From Acipenser ruthenus (taxonomy: Eukaryota > Chordata > Actinopteri > Acipenseriformes > Acipenseridae): a DNA stretch of 64,000 bases. Positions 11,583 through 24,130 of the stretch are shown here, one piece after another. The DNA lies in assembly GCF_902713425.1 (NCBI RefSeq), contig NC_081201.1:30086613-30150612 (forward strand). Reading direction: 5' to 3'. A model generated the notes under the pieces. That model was not told where the DNA came from and made no database searches. It saw nothing but the letters and a program-made list of their open reading frames with translations. Each line of letters opens with the position of its first letter. Position 1 is the first letter of the stretch. The position numbers and the translations under genes are program-made.

Positions 11583-14500
11583 CTGTAAAAAGAAACATAC
11601 ACTACAAATTAGTAAAGGCTTAAGGTTCGGTACTGTCCCCAAAAAGGCTTCACATTTATATTAAAAGTTATTTTTATAATTAAGCCTAATTTAAACCCTG
11701 AAACATGTATTGTTTGCAGTTTCTTAGGGGAAAATGTTTACATATTGAAGCAATAATGTGGGTTCATATAGAGTAAACAGGTTGATAAAATGGGTTGGTT
11801 ACATAAATCCCTACCTATTGAGGTGTGAGGATGATAATATGATATGTAAATACTGTAAATGGGAGTGGGGTGGCTTATAAACCGATAGTAAACTCGCCAG
11901 TTTCACTGGCAAATTGCTTAACTTATCCAGCTATTTCACAATCCTTCATTTACTGTAAATCGCAATGTGTGCAATACTCAGTAATACTTGATTGATAACT
12001 TCCAGTCTGATGAAAGCTTCTTGACAGATGTACGGTACTGGTGGATTACCCATCCAGTTTTGCGCACGGGTACAACATGTTTAGTATCACGAAATACACA
12101 AGGATAACTAAATGTTAGACTGTAATTTACATCATATCAGTCTCTTCTTTCATTCATGGCTGCAGTATTAAAATATGAAAATGTAAAACAAAAACATTCT
12201 CAAGATCTAGTATTTAAGGAGACCATTGAAAGTGATGCAATCGTCCTTCTCTGCTCCAAAATTCTCAGACCAAGTTCAAATGTTTATCTGTGACAGAAGC
12301 TGATACTGCTTTTCAGCATTGATTTAGCAGCCCTTTATCAATCAAGAATAGACTGTGAACACAAACATATTTGAAAGATTGCCTAAGAGGGCATACTGTA
12401 TGATACACAGGGCTCATATTTTAGGGGTGTGGAATTAACCTTAAAAGCTCAGCCTTTGTATGGCTGAACCACTTTATCATGTTTACACTGGAGACAGGCT
12501 ATATGCTTTTCATAAAATGCTTTCTTTTTAAAAATGATTATTATTTCAGGTGGCAAAGAAAATAAAAATCCCCATCAGTTAACCATCCAAACGTTCTACT
12601 ATTCACTGTCTAATATATGACATCACAACGCAAGATGGGTTTAAAAAATGTAAAGTCAGCACAACTGGAAAGATCACTTTTGCAAATGTGTCGAGTGGAA
12701 GCACATAGAACCCTTATGACTCACATTAGGTTACTCAAGTACAGTATTTAAACCACAACCTCAACTTTCATACAAATACTTATTTTCCACAATGATTACA
12801 AATCCCCTTCTGATAGCAGCCAGTTGACATGAGCCAGGTTTTTAAGCACTAAGCATAGTCATACTGTAACCACAACCAAACCACCTGGGATATGACAGGG
12901 CACAAGTCTGATAGGAGGCTAACTCTCTGGGGGCTTTGTTAGGCAAAGACTTATATTGCAGTTTTATTTAGGGAAAAACTACAAAGAAGTGCCATTAAAA
13001 ATAGATACAACTATCCAATATTGAATCACTGTTGGAAAATGGCAGTGCTGACAAATTACACAGATATGTAGAGTAGCCCCACCTTTAACAGAGTCCACTG
13101 ATACACAACAGTCATTTAACATTGGCTCAAGCCTGTTCAAGTGTAATGTAAATGACAACAGAGATAACAGCTTACTTATATATGACATAATATATACCAC
13201 AAAAACAAATTGATGAAAACCTGATGATATCTTGAGAATAGCTTAAATAGATAAAGAGTGTGGTTGTTGTGGGCTTCAAGCTAGTAACCTGAATTCAGTT
13301 TTAAGATTTAATGTAAAACATATATTGCAATGAGGAAAATCACAGTACATTTTACTAAAAGTGAATACCGTTCAACTGGTGCACTACTGTATCAAGCTGT
13401 CAGAGTTGTTGATTTGCCAGGGCCAGAAAAGTCTTAAATGTCTCAGATTGCTAAATAAAGAAGCTAAGTCACTGTGAGCAAGCATCCACAGCATCACATT
13501 AAGCACAGTTCTTCATGCCAATAACCTCCTAAAGTATAGAATGTTCTTGTTTAATCACCCAACACACATTCTGACTTGATGATCTGCTATATAAGTGCAG
13601 AATATGTACAACTCAGGTTGCTGATACGTAAATTCTCAAAGATCATGTAAAAACTAGATGGTGTTTTTGTGAACAAAGCCTTAACAAGGGTATATGTTAA
13701 CAGTTTCTGAAATACGGTATGATGATAAAAACATTTCTATTGGATAATAATGGTTTATATGTTTGAATGCTGTAATTCTATCATATTATAGTATGCATTG
13801 TCCTTCGTACAGTACAGCAAGGCTCTGCTGAGTTCTCTTGTCTGGAATCTGTTATCCTATTCAGGCTAATGTACCATAGTGCAGCTTTCAGTACACACGG
13901 AATGCTCTCTATATAGTGCTTCTGCATACTGAACACTGTTGGCTGTGCTCTGTAAGTACAGTGCCCAGTTCCTTTTAGTGGACCTACCCTGGAACTCCAA
14001 TAAGTCCGGAATACTGGCATTTGCTATAATTTACAAAAAAGATATCTGTAGCTTCTACAGAGTTCTACTACTATACATAGACTAATTACCCAGTCAATTA
14101 CACAAAATCTAGAATAAAATGTGCTTTTTAAACTTAATAAAAAAAAAAACAATTGCAGGGTGTAAAGACACACTAGTGTCATGATATGACACGTATCACG
14201 GTATGCATGTCTGGATACTGTATGTATCACGATACACGTGATGGTCCTGATGGGCTATTTGTATGACGCATTTAAGATGTGTCATACAATGATCATGTAA
14301 TGACTTACTAATTGTTTACAATACAAAAATGAAATGACTTAGTGAGAGTATGTAATCATAACAACTATATAACATACACAGGGCCCAATTCACGCACCAG
14401 TGGTAAAACTGGAGTTAAGACTGAAGGTATGCGATTATCCTACAAACTTTACTCCTTGCTTCCGCTGTAATTCACAAACCTCCTAATGGTGTTTATTCTG

Positions 14501-16020
14501 TGGTGTTTGATCAGCTCTGTGCAGGCAGTTTTGCATTGGTGCAGCTTTCAAGCAGTCCCATTAAAACATAAGTGCTGCTTTAAATTGAAGAGATTATTAA
14601 TAACTATAAAAGGATATTTGAAAGTCAAGGAACAAAACACAGCCAATCAAGGACAGACAATTTTGGAAATCAATATGGCAGAAAAGAAATGCTGTTAGTC
14701 AAACAAAAAGAACTGTGAGTAAACTAAGAAAGAAGGTGGGGCGGTTACCAGAAAACTAGGCTCTTGGATTTTTCTTCCAAATGATGTACCAATGTCAAGT
14801 AGATTAATTTCTGAGACGTATCTGTTATATTTTTTTAAATGTTTGATAGGTTTCATCACGTTACATAACCACAAGTCCTAATAAGAACACCCAGAAACAC
14901 GATACAAACCCTTTGTTTGCTATTACTAGGAAGGTTGCTTCAGAATAGAATTTGAACTCTGGTACAACCTGAACATGGGAAATCAAAGGGCATCAGCTAA
15001 GTTGCAGATGACAGATGAGCAAAGCAATTCAAATAGTGTGTTGTTTGAGTACAGTAGTTCATGTCCAATAGTTCAATCAGATATATCCAAAAAGTGCCCA
15101 TCTCAGCAAAGGTATACTACAGTACATAAAGAAAGAACCACTGGGATTTAAATGACTGCATTTCCTAATTTACACATAACCCTACGTAATACATTGTACC
15201 TAAGCTAGAGCTTGCAGAAAGCAAAATTACTAGTTATTTTGTTGACAACACCCAAATAAGTCTGACAGCAAATGCAAACAAAGCCGGTACACAGTTTCTG
15301 CCTGGTCAGTTACGATATAGTGTGTTCAGACGAATGACTGTAAAACTCGCCATGAAGAGCCGTTTAAACGTGTATTAACACACAAATATGGAAAATTTAC
15401 GAAATGTAATACATTAATTGCATAACCGATTAAACAGAAAGTCACATGAACAGTACCATTCATGAACCAGGGCCTCTCTCTCTATATATATATCTGAATG
15501 AATATATTTTTCATTTTAAATGTGGGGTGACAGTGAACATAATAAAACCCAACTTATTCGGTTTAACTAATAAAAACATGAAGAGTACAACGCTACTCAC
15601 ACGAAATCGTTCACTCATTCAATATGTCCAGTTTCCCTTTAGTCAATCTTCTTATACGCTCCTTCTAATACCGAGTGTGGTACACTGTGTAATGATTACT
15701 AATGGGAGTGCAATTCCAAATCATGCTCTCTGACTTCCAAACATCATGTTCTGACAACCGAGCAGTCGTCACGGTAAACAGGAACTACGTATCTAAGAGG
15801 TTTGACAGGAAAGACCTGCTAGTTACAATGAGGGAAGGCTCTGAACTATAAGAAAAGAGGCGGTTAAAACTGGGAATGGGTTCAGTCACAGTTCATTGCA
15901 ATTGACTAAAACTTTTAAATATTTATTTGCCTAAAATAATTCAACAATAAATTAAAATAATAATAATAATAATACAGTACTTTAATTTGGAATGTAGACA
16001 TTTTTATACCTAGATGTAGA
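11583..16020. other. non-coding stretch upstream of SAMD8
   Basis: I recognise no coding exon on either strand. The stretch should contain the non-coding first exon and promoter of SAMD8, but nothing in it (no CpG-dense block, no clear donor after a plausible leader) lets me place them. It has short palindromic pieces near 14170-14240 and a possible decayed MITE near 14380-14480 beginning GGGCCCAATTCACG. Confidence 0.4.
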
Positions 16021-16033
16021 TATGACGTCATTG

Positions 16034-16037
<4 letters not shown>

Positions 16038-16098
<61 letters not shown>
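16038..16098. repeat. (GA)n microsatellite, about 30 units
   Basis: A pure GA run inside the left arm of the foldback element, close to its outer tip. The right arm carries the complementary run in much shorter form. Confidence 0.97.
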
Positions 16099-16100
<2 letters not shown>

Positions 16101-17070
16101 GCTTTCCAGAACCCTTCAATTAAAATATAATGTGGTATTTTGCTGTACTAATATAACAAACTATGGGTGACTATTACTTTATATAAATTGTCATGTTATG
16201 TACGACTGTAAGAACTGGTTTTCTGTGATCTACTTTTTTCTTTCAAATAGCACGTATCTATAATCGTTTGCATGATTTATTTTAACTGCAAATATATATC
16301 CTGCCCACTATTACAGTTTTGTTACACGATTCATTAGTTTATCTATAATGTAATCACAGTTGTACATATAGACTGCTCATTCTCAGGGTTCTGGGACGCT
16401 TTGCTTTTATAATGTCCCAAATGCTTGGCCGGTTTGGTTTTCAGATAAGGGGGTGCAGGGAAAAGACTGGGAGGTCTGAGAAGTTTGTGTTCACGGGAGA
16501 TAGGGAGATAGTGAGTAAGGGTAGGGTAAAAAAATATATATATATTTATTTTCGACTCCCAGTTCCCTTTCCCAAACTTTATGATTTTATTTGGTGATTA
16601 CTGAATTATTGTAAAAATAAACAGCTTGAGCCTTCATCTACTCACGGTTGCAGTCTCATTTCAGCCCCAAAAAGAACCCGAAACGCTACAATATATTGAT
16701 AGACATTACATAATAAAATGAGATATCCTTTTTTTTTTTTTGGAATACCGTGTTCTTCTCAAATATGTGATTTAATATTAGCCTTTAATAAAGGAAAATG
16801 ACTGCTTTAATGAATTGTCATGTATCTATTTCAGTGCAATGTAGTTTATTCATTGTAATAAAGAAATACATTTTTTTAAACATTTACATTTTATTTCTGT
16901 TTCTTCATAAAAAAAATGTTTTCTGTGGAGTAAAACAAAATCCATTAACTTTGATTAATGTACTAAGTGTTACTCTTAAATGAATTCACAATCCAGTTAT
17001 CATGTACTTTTTGAGCATGCATGACTTAGAAACTTGGCTGTTAGCTGGGCTCAATTTGGAACAGCAAAGT

Positions 17071-17345
17071 GGCCCAGAATTTGGGACTTTATCTAAACAC
17101 CAAATTGGCCCAGAATTTGGGATGTTATTTGAAAACCAGAGCGGCCCAGAATTTGGGACGTCTGAAAACCAAATCGGACCAGAATTTGGGACATTGTCTG
17201 TAAACCAAATCGGTCCAGAATTTGGGACGTTATCTAAACACCAAATCGGCCCAGAATTTGGGATGTTATCTGAAAACTAAATCGGCCCACAATTTGGGAC
17301 ATTATCTGTAAACCAAATCGGACCAGAATTTGGGGCGTTATAAAA
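17071..17345. repeat. 36-bp tandem repeat array, seven full units and one partial
   Basis: Units begin GGCCCAGAATTTGGGAC and end near CACCAAATC. Starts are at 17071, 17107, 17143 (a 33-bp unit), 17176, 17212, 17248, 17284 and 17320 (partial). A diverged unit precedes the array at about 17045. The last unit runs into the inner edge of the right foldback arm; the left arm has only one matching unit (about 16411-16448, opposite strand). Because 36 and 33 are multiples of three, one frame stays open through most of the array as a GPEFGTLS-type repeat. Confidence 0.93.
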
Positions 17346-17714
17346 GCAAAACGTCCCAAAACCCTGAGAATGAGCAGTCTATATGTAAAACTGTGATTAC
17401 ATTACATATAAACTAATGAATCATGTAACAAAACTGTAATAGTGGGCAGGATATAGTGTATATTTGCAGTTAAAATAAATCATGCAAATGATTATAGATA
17501 CATGCTATTTGAAAGAAAAAAGTAGATCACCACAGAAAGCCAATTCTTACATTCGTGCATAACATGACAATTTATATAAAGTAATAGTCACCCATAGTTT
17601 GTTATATTAGTACAGCAAAATACCACATTATATTTTAATTGAAGGGTTCTGGAAAGCAGATCTCTCTCTGATCACAACGACGCCAACCTTTCCCACTCGT
17701 GTTGACGTCATATT

Positions 17715-18292
17715 CCTGTGATAGACAAGGACCAATCAAAAGGCGAGACTCTTATGCGGTTCCAAAAACCGGGCCTGTGTCATACCTCCCTAGATGAGAA
17801 CAAATTCCAACTGTATCCTCTTGCTATTTAACTTCCTGTGTCATAGGCCACACAAATAGGAAGAGATTTTGTATCAGGCATATGTAGTTATTATATGGCA
17901 TTATATTTTAAATATGCATATTCCAAATTCCAGGTATTACAAACAAAGACACAAAAGATTTTTAGTAGAAAATAATATTGTTAGATCTAAAAAAAAAAAA
18001 GAAAAAAAAAAGGTACAAACATTTTAAAATAATTTAAACAAACATTTGCGTATTGCCACTCTTGCAGTCTATGGTTCCAAACTTCTGAAATACCTGGTGT
18101 CACCAAAACAACTCGCACCCAGTTTACACATCACAAAAACCTAATGACACACATTAGTGTCATGTTTATGCCTTTAAAATTAATTTACATTAAAATGGTA
18201 GCAACAAATGTATCTATTTCCTACCTAATAATACAATTCCTTGTATTCAAAGTAACTTCAAAGTAAGTATAAGTTAGATTTGTGTTTTGCTG
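17715..18292. other. AT-rich upstream region of phosphatase gene A
   Basis: No coding exon or clear repeat family. An A-rich run lies at about 17989-18011. It is the promoter-proximal flank of gene A. Confidence 0.4.
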
Positions 18293-18326
18293 TATAAGAG
18301 TTGCACTCTGCACCTGCTGACAGATG
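18293..18326 (+). promoter_or_regulatory. candidate core promoter of gene A: TATA-like box and two E-boxes
   Basis: TATAAG (18293-18298) is followed by CACCTG (18311-18316) and CAGATG (18321-18326), two CANNTG E-boxes ten bases apart. The start codon is at 18425. Myogenic bHLH factors bind such E-boxes, and the human counterpart (DUSP13A/MDSP) is a skeletal-muscle phosphatase, so the arrangement is suggestive. The E-boxes lie downstream of the TATA-like box. Only motif matches support this. Confidence 0.35.
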
Positions 18327-18424
18327 TCTCAGTAATGTGAGGCAGACATGTCAAATCAAAAATAAACAAGCTGCTGGGGAAAAAAAACATGGGGATGAAA
18401 TGAGAAAACAAATCAACTCACAAA

Positions 18425-20478
18425 ATGTCCACAGAAGAAATATTACATTGTAATTCATCAAAATCTTTTGAAAACTCTAGCACTGAAGCTGAAACACCAT
18501 CTGTTAAACAACTAGAAGATATATTGTATAGTGACCAATCTTCCTGTAGACATGTAGATGAAGTGTGGCCTAACATCTACCTTGGGGATATGTAAGTACA
18601 GAGAAGGCTTTTGCAAAGTTTGTACTATGGTGTGCTATTTTAAAATGATCCATGAATGTGTTTTTTTATTTCTAACTAAAATAGTAAAAATTAAAATGTT
18701 TTTTTTTTTTTTTTAGATTTGAAAAGGCTGACGTTTATCCCTTATTTAGGATCGGTTTCAGATTTTCTATTTAAAATGTTCAAATTGTACAGTCGACTAA
18801 TAATCTACAGATGTTCCAAATACAGTGTGCCACTCCCACAGTAACTCTTGCAACACTCTTCTGGTTGACACAGTATTTGGTATTTGGGGTAATGTGCATT
18901 TTAATTGACTTCTTTCATATCTCTCAATGCTTGACATTTTTACTGCTTCCCCTATAGCCACAATAGGTAAGACTGATTTAAGTGTTTTACTTCAATGTTA
19001 TTTTTCTATTTGTTGCAGGTATATGGCTCATGATAGATATGGCCTGTGGAAGATGGGGATCACTCATGTTCTAAATGCTGCTCATGGGAAAATGTGCTGC
19101 AAAGGAAGTCAAGATTTTTATGGTACAACTATAGACTATCATGGGGTCCCAGCTAATGATCTGCCAGACTTTGACCTGAGTCAATATTTCTATTCGTCGG
19201 CTGATTATATACATAAGGCAATCAATTCTCCAGGGGGTAAGAATCTTTTTTTTCTAAGTGTACTATTCATGATCTGTATTCCTGCCATTAAACTGTTGAG
19301 TAGATCAAGAAAATGCATCATAAGAACAGTTGTATGGCAATGGTTGGTTGATAACAGCCTTCTGGATTTCCTGTGAAACCCGTAGCATGACCACCAAGTC
19401 ATTACCTCATCACATGTGAAAGCAATCTCTTATCAAACAATGCAACCTGTTTATGAAATAATGTCCCAAAGCACCTGAAAAACTATTGTTTATGTGAAAA
19501 TGTCAGAACACTGATGTACTTCAATTAATAAAAATAAACTTCTGTCTTTTGAAAATAGGGTTTTAATTTAATGGACATTTTTGTAAAGTACGAACTTGGC
19601 ATTTACCTTTGGCAATATGATTTAGTCAGCAAAAGCTAGCAGGAAAGACCCAGGCATAATTGCAATTGTTATGCTAGTGTGTACAGTCCTACTTGGTTTA
19701 GTTTTCAATGAGGCATGCAGCAAAGGAATGCGAAACATGAACTTTGGTATCAGAAGCTGTTTTCAGTTTAAAGTTTTCCATTGCCTTCACATACCAAGCT
19801 CCTTACATTTTCACTGCTCATGTGCAATTTCTAAAGAGTGAAGGAAGTTCAACCATTAATATTTGGAAATCTCAGTTATCACAAATCTTAAGGTAGTGCT
19901 AATCGGTGTCTGTGAAACTAGTCAAATGACAATTTAAAAAAGGAATAATATTATTATATGCATATTATATTTTGAAATAAGTATGCTATTTTTTAGCCTC
20001 AATAGCAATAAAATGATATGTATTAAAGTGGTTATAGCTAATGAAATCATTCCATAAATCCAACCTGTTGTGTGCTTTCTTTTGATAATTTATGAAGTTT
20101 TGAAACCTTTATAGCAAATAAAGGCAGCACAGCAGGTGAGATTTATGGTATATTTTGTTAGCTACAACCCCTTTAATTGCATCTGTAAGTTTCTGGTAGT
20201 TTTACCAAATTATAAGTAGTTATAAAACTGCATAATGATTTCATAATACCTAATCCGAGATTTCTGTTTTTTACTTCACAGCCAAAATTTTTGTGCACTG
20301 TGCTGTAGGAGTGAGCAGATCTGCCTCCTTGGTGTTGGCCTATCTAATGCTTTATCACCACTTCTCCTTGGTTGATGCCATCAAAAAAGTGAAGGAAAAC
20401 AGGTGGATTTTTCCAAACAGGGGTTTCCTCAAACAGTTACAGACTTTAGATATCAATTTACATAAAGAAAGATGTTAA
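18425..20478 (+). CDS. dusp13a: Gene A: atypical dual-specificity phosphatase, DUSP13A/MDSP-like
   Basis: Three exons: 18425-18591, 19019-19236 and 20282-20478 (stop TAA), with introns in phase 2 then 1, giving 193 residues (human MDSP 188). Exon 1 ends in [12 protein letters not shown]. Exon 2 carries [18 protein letters not shown] and [15 protein letters not shown], with general acid Asp103. Exon 3 carries the P-loop [11 protein letters not shown] with nucleophile Cys135 and Arg141, then [14 protein letters not shown]. The segments [22 protein letters not shown] and the Val after HCA are MDSP hallmarks as I recall them. The family dephosphorylates phospho-Tyr and phospho-Ser/Thr, and MDSP is muscle-enriched in mammals. 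The chosen ATG is preceded by a tiny upstream ORF (ATG at about 18391). It is the array member nearest SAMD8, as DUSP13 is in human. All catalytic residues are present. Confidence 0.9.
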
Positions 20479-22842
20479 ACTGAATAGGGATATAGGTCCT
20501 TGCATGTGAGTATTACTGGCTATCAAATTGGTATTTTCTGTATGTTTTGAGTGTTCTCAGGCAACTCTAGAATACAGTACATGACCCCAATATACCTGTA
20601 AGATCCATGTGTTTTTCAGACTAATCTGAACTAAATCATAATGCTGTGCTGTAATATGTGGCCAACAGATGTGTTGACGATTGGTCTATAAGCTGTTTGA
20701 AACATTACAGAATAATGTTCAATTGTCTGAGAAAAGAGACAAAGTAAACATATAATTGTAAATACTAATGTTCAGATGTGGTTTTCAATGACGTTTATTC
20801 ACAGATTCAGCCTTGCAAGCACAGTTTAAATTGCAATGTGCAAGACACTGCTGATCTCCTTTGTCACAGAGTGAATAGAGCTATTGTCAGTGTGAAGAAT
20901 ACAGAACTGGATGCTTTGGTGTAAGGCTCCCACTGTATGATTTGCAAATGAATAATATAATCTAAAACTGTGTGTTATACTTTGCCTCTATCCTTTGTAC
21001 AGAAAAAGCAATTGATTTCATCATCTATGTGATATCAGCTATAATAGTCAAAGATATAGGCCTATTGCAGTTGCAGCAGATTTTGCTAAATTGCATAGTC
21101 TCTGGTTTGGTTTCTCTGTATGTTGTTACATGTTAAAATGGTTTAGCTTAATGGAAATTATCCCTTAGAACTGTTTTTGTTTTTAAAAGCTTAAAGAGCA
21201 AATTATATAATGTTATTTTAATGTATATGAAAATATACTATGAGTTATTGTTGATAACTTTGCATGTAGCCCGGTAACAACAAAGTTTTATAAAGCATGC
21301 CAAAAACAAGTGTTTTAATTTTGCATTCCTGGTATACTACAAACTAATGCAAACAACTGTACATTCTATAGAGCCTACTTTACAAATTCAAAATGACACT
21401 CTCTGCTTTAGATTTCATTCATCTTCAAAGCAGACATTATCAACAGGAAAAGGCTTTCCTCGGTTTCCAGGACATTTAAAATCAATTGGGCACAGTAAGG
21501 ATGAATCTCTGCAGGATTATATCTTAAATTATTTATATTTTTCAACTCATTATAATTGCATTAAATAATAACCCTTCCTGGCAAACAGGAATTCTTGGTT
21601 TGAAATAGGATTTTAGACTTTACAGGTTACAGGTACATGTCATACATGAAATGAATGTGCACACTCTAAGCTTACTTAAAAAAGTAAAATAGTCTGAAAC
21701 TCACCCTGTTCAATACAGATAACAAAAACCACAGAAAAAGACGCTTTTTAGAAGAAAAAAACAAAAAAACATTCAAATTATTCGTCCCAGGCACCCGCGT
21801 GGCACAAGATGTTAATTGTGGCTTGAACAGCCAGCAAGGTGTCGACCAGGGCAACATAACCCTAAACAGCTCTTGCCTCGTCCTCTGATCCACAAAACAT
21901 ATATATATATATATATATTTATCGGAAAATAGTTCCTTGTGCCTTCGATGTCGCCATTTCTCTTATTTTGTAAAGATTTTGTGTGAAAATGTTTGTTTAC
22001 TACACCGAGGTAGGTCTATTTTCAGCACAGCAGTAACAGTCCAAAGCACTCACATTCAAGGCTATCTACTAATATGGTCATCTACCGGAAATACACATGT
22101 AGGACCTTGTTTTAAAGGTCTGAACATAGATATAGAAGGCTTCTATATCTATGGGTCTGAATCTCCTCTTTCCAATGACGTATCGCAAGCAGGGCTGTCT
22201 CTCACAGTGCCTGAATAAAAAGAGTGGAAGGGCCAGGTAGCCGGCAAGATACATTGGGCAGACCCTAGCAGCTTCTAGAGGAAAGAATTGCAATAATCTA
22301 AATAGTTTACATGTTGGTTGCTTCAGGGTTTGCTTCCCCTGACACATACAGTATATGAACTTTGGTAGCTTAGTATGTAACACATACAACTGCATACAGT
22401 ACATAATGCATTTTTTAAATATTCGGGGGAAGGGAAGGTGGTGGAACTTTTATAGTGAACATCTCAGCTGTTGTGGCCTGCTTCATTATTCTTACCATGC
22501 TAAATTCAGTTTGTTGAAATGAGCTCAGAAAGAAGGTCTTACATATCTAAAGAAACACCTGTTCAAATGCATCTCGGGCTGCTGGAAACATTAAAGAAGT
22601 GGCAGCAGGCAGGATAAACTGGCACCTTCACCCAGAGTTGCCAGGTGTGCGGTTTTCCCGCGGAATTGGGCTACTTTAAAAAGACAGTCACAGGAAATAT
22701 CTAGGAGTCACTGGTTGGTACTTTTTGGGCTACTTTCAAGAGGTCTCATGGTTTTTAGGCTAGTTTACTACAACTGTGCATGGCCATGCGAGTGGACTGA
22801 GTGAGAGACGACTGATTGTGTTAATTGACAGTGAAACACAGC
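20479..22842. other. intergenic stretch between gene A and pseudogene B
   Basis: No coding exon recognised. It contains the likely 3' UTR of gene A (no close AATAAA seen), a short (TA)n run near 21899-21919, and a 29-bp palindrome at 22125-22153. Confidence 0.4.
22125..22153. repeat. 29-bp near-perfect palindrome
   Basis: Arms CATAGATATAGAAG and CTTCTATATCTATG are exact reverse complements separated by one G. Flanking GGTCTGAA and GTCTGAAT do not extend the pairing well. Confidence 0.95.
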
Positions 22843-24000
22843 CATTTTAAGAAACAGGGCAGACAAAGTCTGGCCTAACCTTTATATTGGAAATGTGTGA
22901 GTACTTTGTTAGAATTACAGGTGGCAGTGTGGCGCTATGGGGGAACCATCTACTTTTCATATTCAAAGTTTTCTAGGAGGAAACTGAAATGTGTTTATTA
23001 ATGGTGGATCAAAGCCATCAAATTAGTATGTTTCATAGTGTAAGGATTTGAAATAATATTTGTTTTGTTTCTATATTTTTAGTATGCTGTTTACTTTATA
23101 CTTACACCGTGGCCTTTGCCTTACTTTATTATTTGTCTACGGTGAGACCTTTACACTGACTCATAAAGCCCTAAGGTATTACAAGTAATTTAGTCCTGGA
23201 GTCAACTAATGATAACAACAAATGTGCTCATTGTGTAACTATGTAACCTAACAGAACTCTTAAGCTAAGGGTATGTGATATGATTTACAGTTTAAAGCAG
23301 CAACGCCAGTTTTAACCATATTAGTTTTAAAAACTAAGTGTGCAATCGTTATCACCATACCATTAACCAATATGTTTTGTCTTGCTACAGAGCAATACAG
23401 AGAATGGGTATCACACACGTATTAAATGCTACACATTCCAAACAGGGAAGTTTGGGCCACCAAAGCTTCTATGGCAAGAAGATACAGTATTATGGCATAG
23501 CTGCAGAGGATTCCCTTGAATTTGATCTACTTCAAGGCTGCAGCTCAGTTTATACACATTATGGCATAGCTGCAGAGGATTCCCCTGAATTTGATCTACT
23601 TCAAGGCTGCATCTCAGTTTATACACAAAGCACTGAAGAAAAAGATGGTACGAGCCTATACGTTTGTTAAAATAATTACTCTTTTTCTGTGTGGAACAAA
23701 ATACATTTCTTATTATTTCAAGTCAAATAAGATACTTTAATATTAATCTTTGTCCAGGTCTGTAATGAATTATCACCAATCATATCTGCTTTGTTATATA
23801 CCCATTTGTTACTTGTTACAGGAAAGGTCTAGTGCATTGCATTCTGGGGATGAGCAGATCTGTCACCATGAGGCCTACCTCATGCTACATCATCATCTCT
23901 CACTGCAGGACACCATTCACAAAGTTATTCAAACCAGAGCAATTTATCCAAACAGGTTTTCTAAAACAGTTAATAAATCTGGATATCTAGTTACAAAACA
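22843..24000 (+). pseudogene. Gene B: broken DUSP13A-like phosphatase copy
   Basis: Pieces of all three exons lie in order. The exon 1 end at about 22863-22896 reads DKVWPNLYIGNV and keeps its GTGAGT donor, but there is no in-frame ATG and an in-frame TGA lies a few codons upstream. Exon 2 (about 23394-23646) has [13 protein letters not shown] and YGIAAEDS-EFDL, then repeats a 69-bp segment in frame (23491-23559 and 23560-23628). Exon 3 (from about 23822) still shows GKV, VHCILGMSRSVT, AYLMLHHHLSLQDTI and IYPNR, but in different frames, so it has at least two small indels. The closest sister is gene A. It is a host gene duplicate that lost function; the signature Cys and Arg can still be read. 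Confidence 0.85.
23491..23628 (+). repeat. 69-bp in-frame tandem duplication in exon 2 of pseudogene B
   Basis: Two adjacent 69-bp units each encode YGIAAEDSxEFDLLQGC (Leu or Pro at x). They differ at only two or three bases, so the duplication is young compared with the gene copy. Confidence 0.93.
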
Positions 24001-24130
24001 AACTAAGAATGTGTCAGCTTATTTAGTGACAAGTGGAAAAGAAAGAAACAAAAGAAAGAAAGAAGTAAAAAGAAGGAATATCTGTGGAATATTCCACTGG
24101 ATCTGGGTGTTACTGTAATTTTTCCCTGTG

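Larger units (their letters stand above)
16021..17711. mobile_element. foldback-type element: about 0.4-kb inverted arms around an 0.85-kb centre
   Basis: Left arm about 16021-16448 and right arm about 17302-17711 are long inverted copies of each other. The left arm reads through GCTTTCCAGAACCCTTCAAT, CTATGGGTGACTATTACTTT and CTCATTCTCAGGGTTCTGGG, and the complement of each is found in the right arm in reverse order with few differences. Both tips carry the palindrome TGACGTCA (16023-16030 and 17703-17710), which could be a target-site duplication or part of the repeat. The left arm has a long GA run next to its tip; the right arm keeps only a short TC run and about 24 extra bases. No transposase is seen. 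Long inverted arms plus tandem subrepeats fit Foldback/Galileo-like elements; the family is not established. Confidence 0.75.

Noticed and set aside
14170-14240. Cluster of short palindromes around GTATCACG and GTGTCATG
   Set aside because: Degenerate, no clear ends or target duplication; probably a decayed repeat that cannot be classified.
17002-17280. 92-codon open frame with 12-residue repeats (GPEFGTLS type)
   Set aside because: It is a by-product of the 36-bp tandem array inside a foldback element. No family, splice or promoter evidence supports a protein.
17071-17345. Regularly spaced repeats that could suggest a CRISPR array
   Set aside because: Units are directly adjacent with no unique spacers, and the setting is a vertebrate genome.
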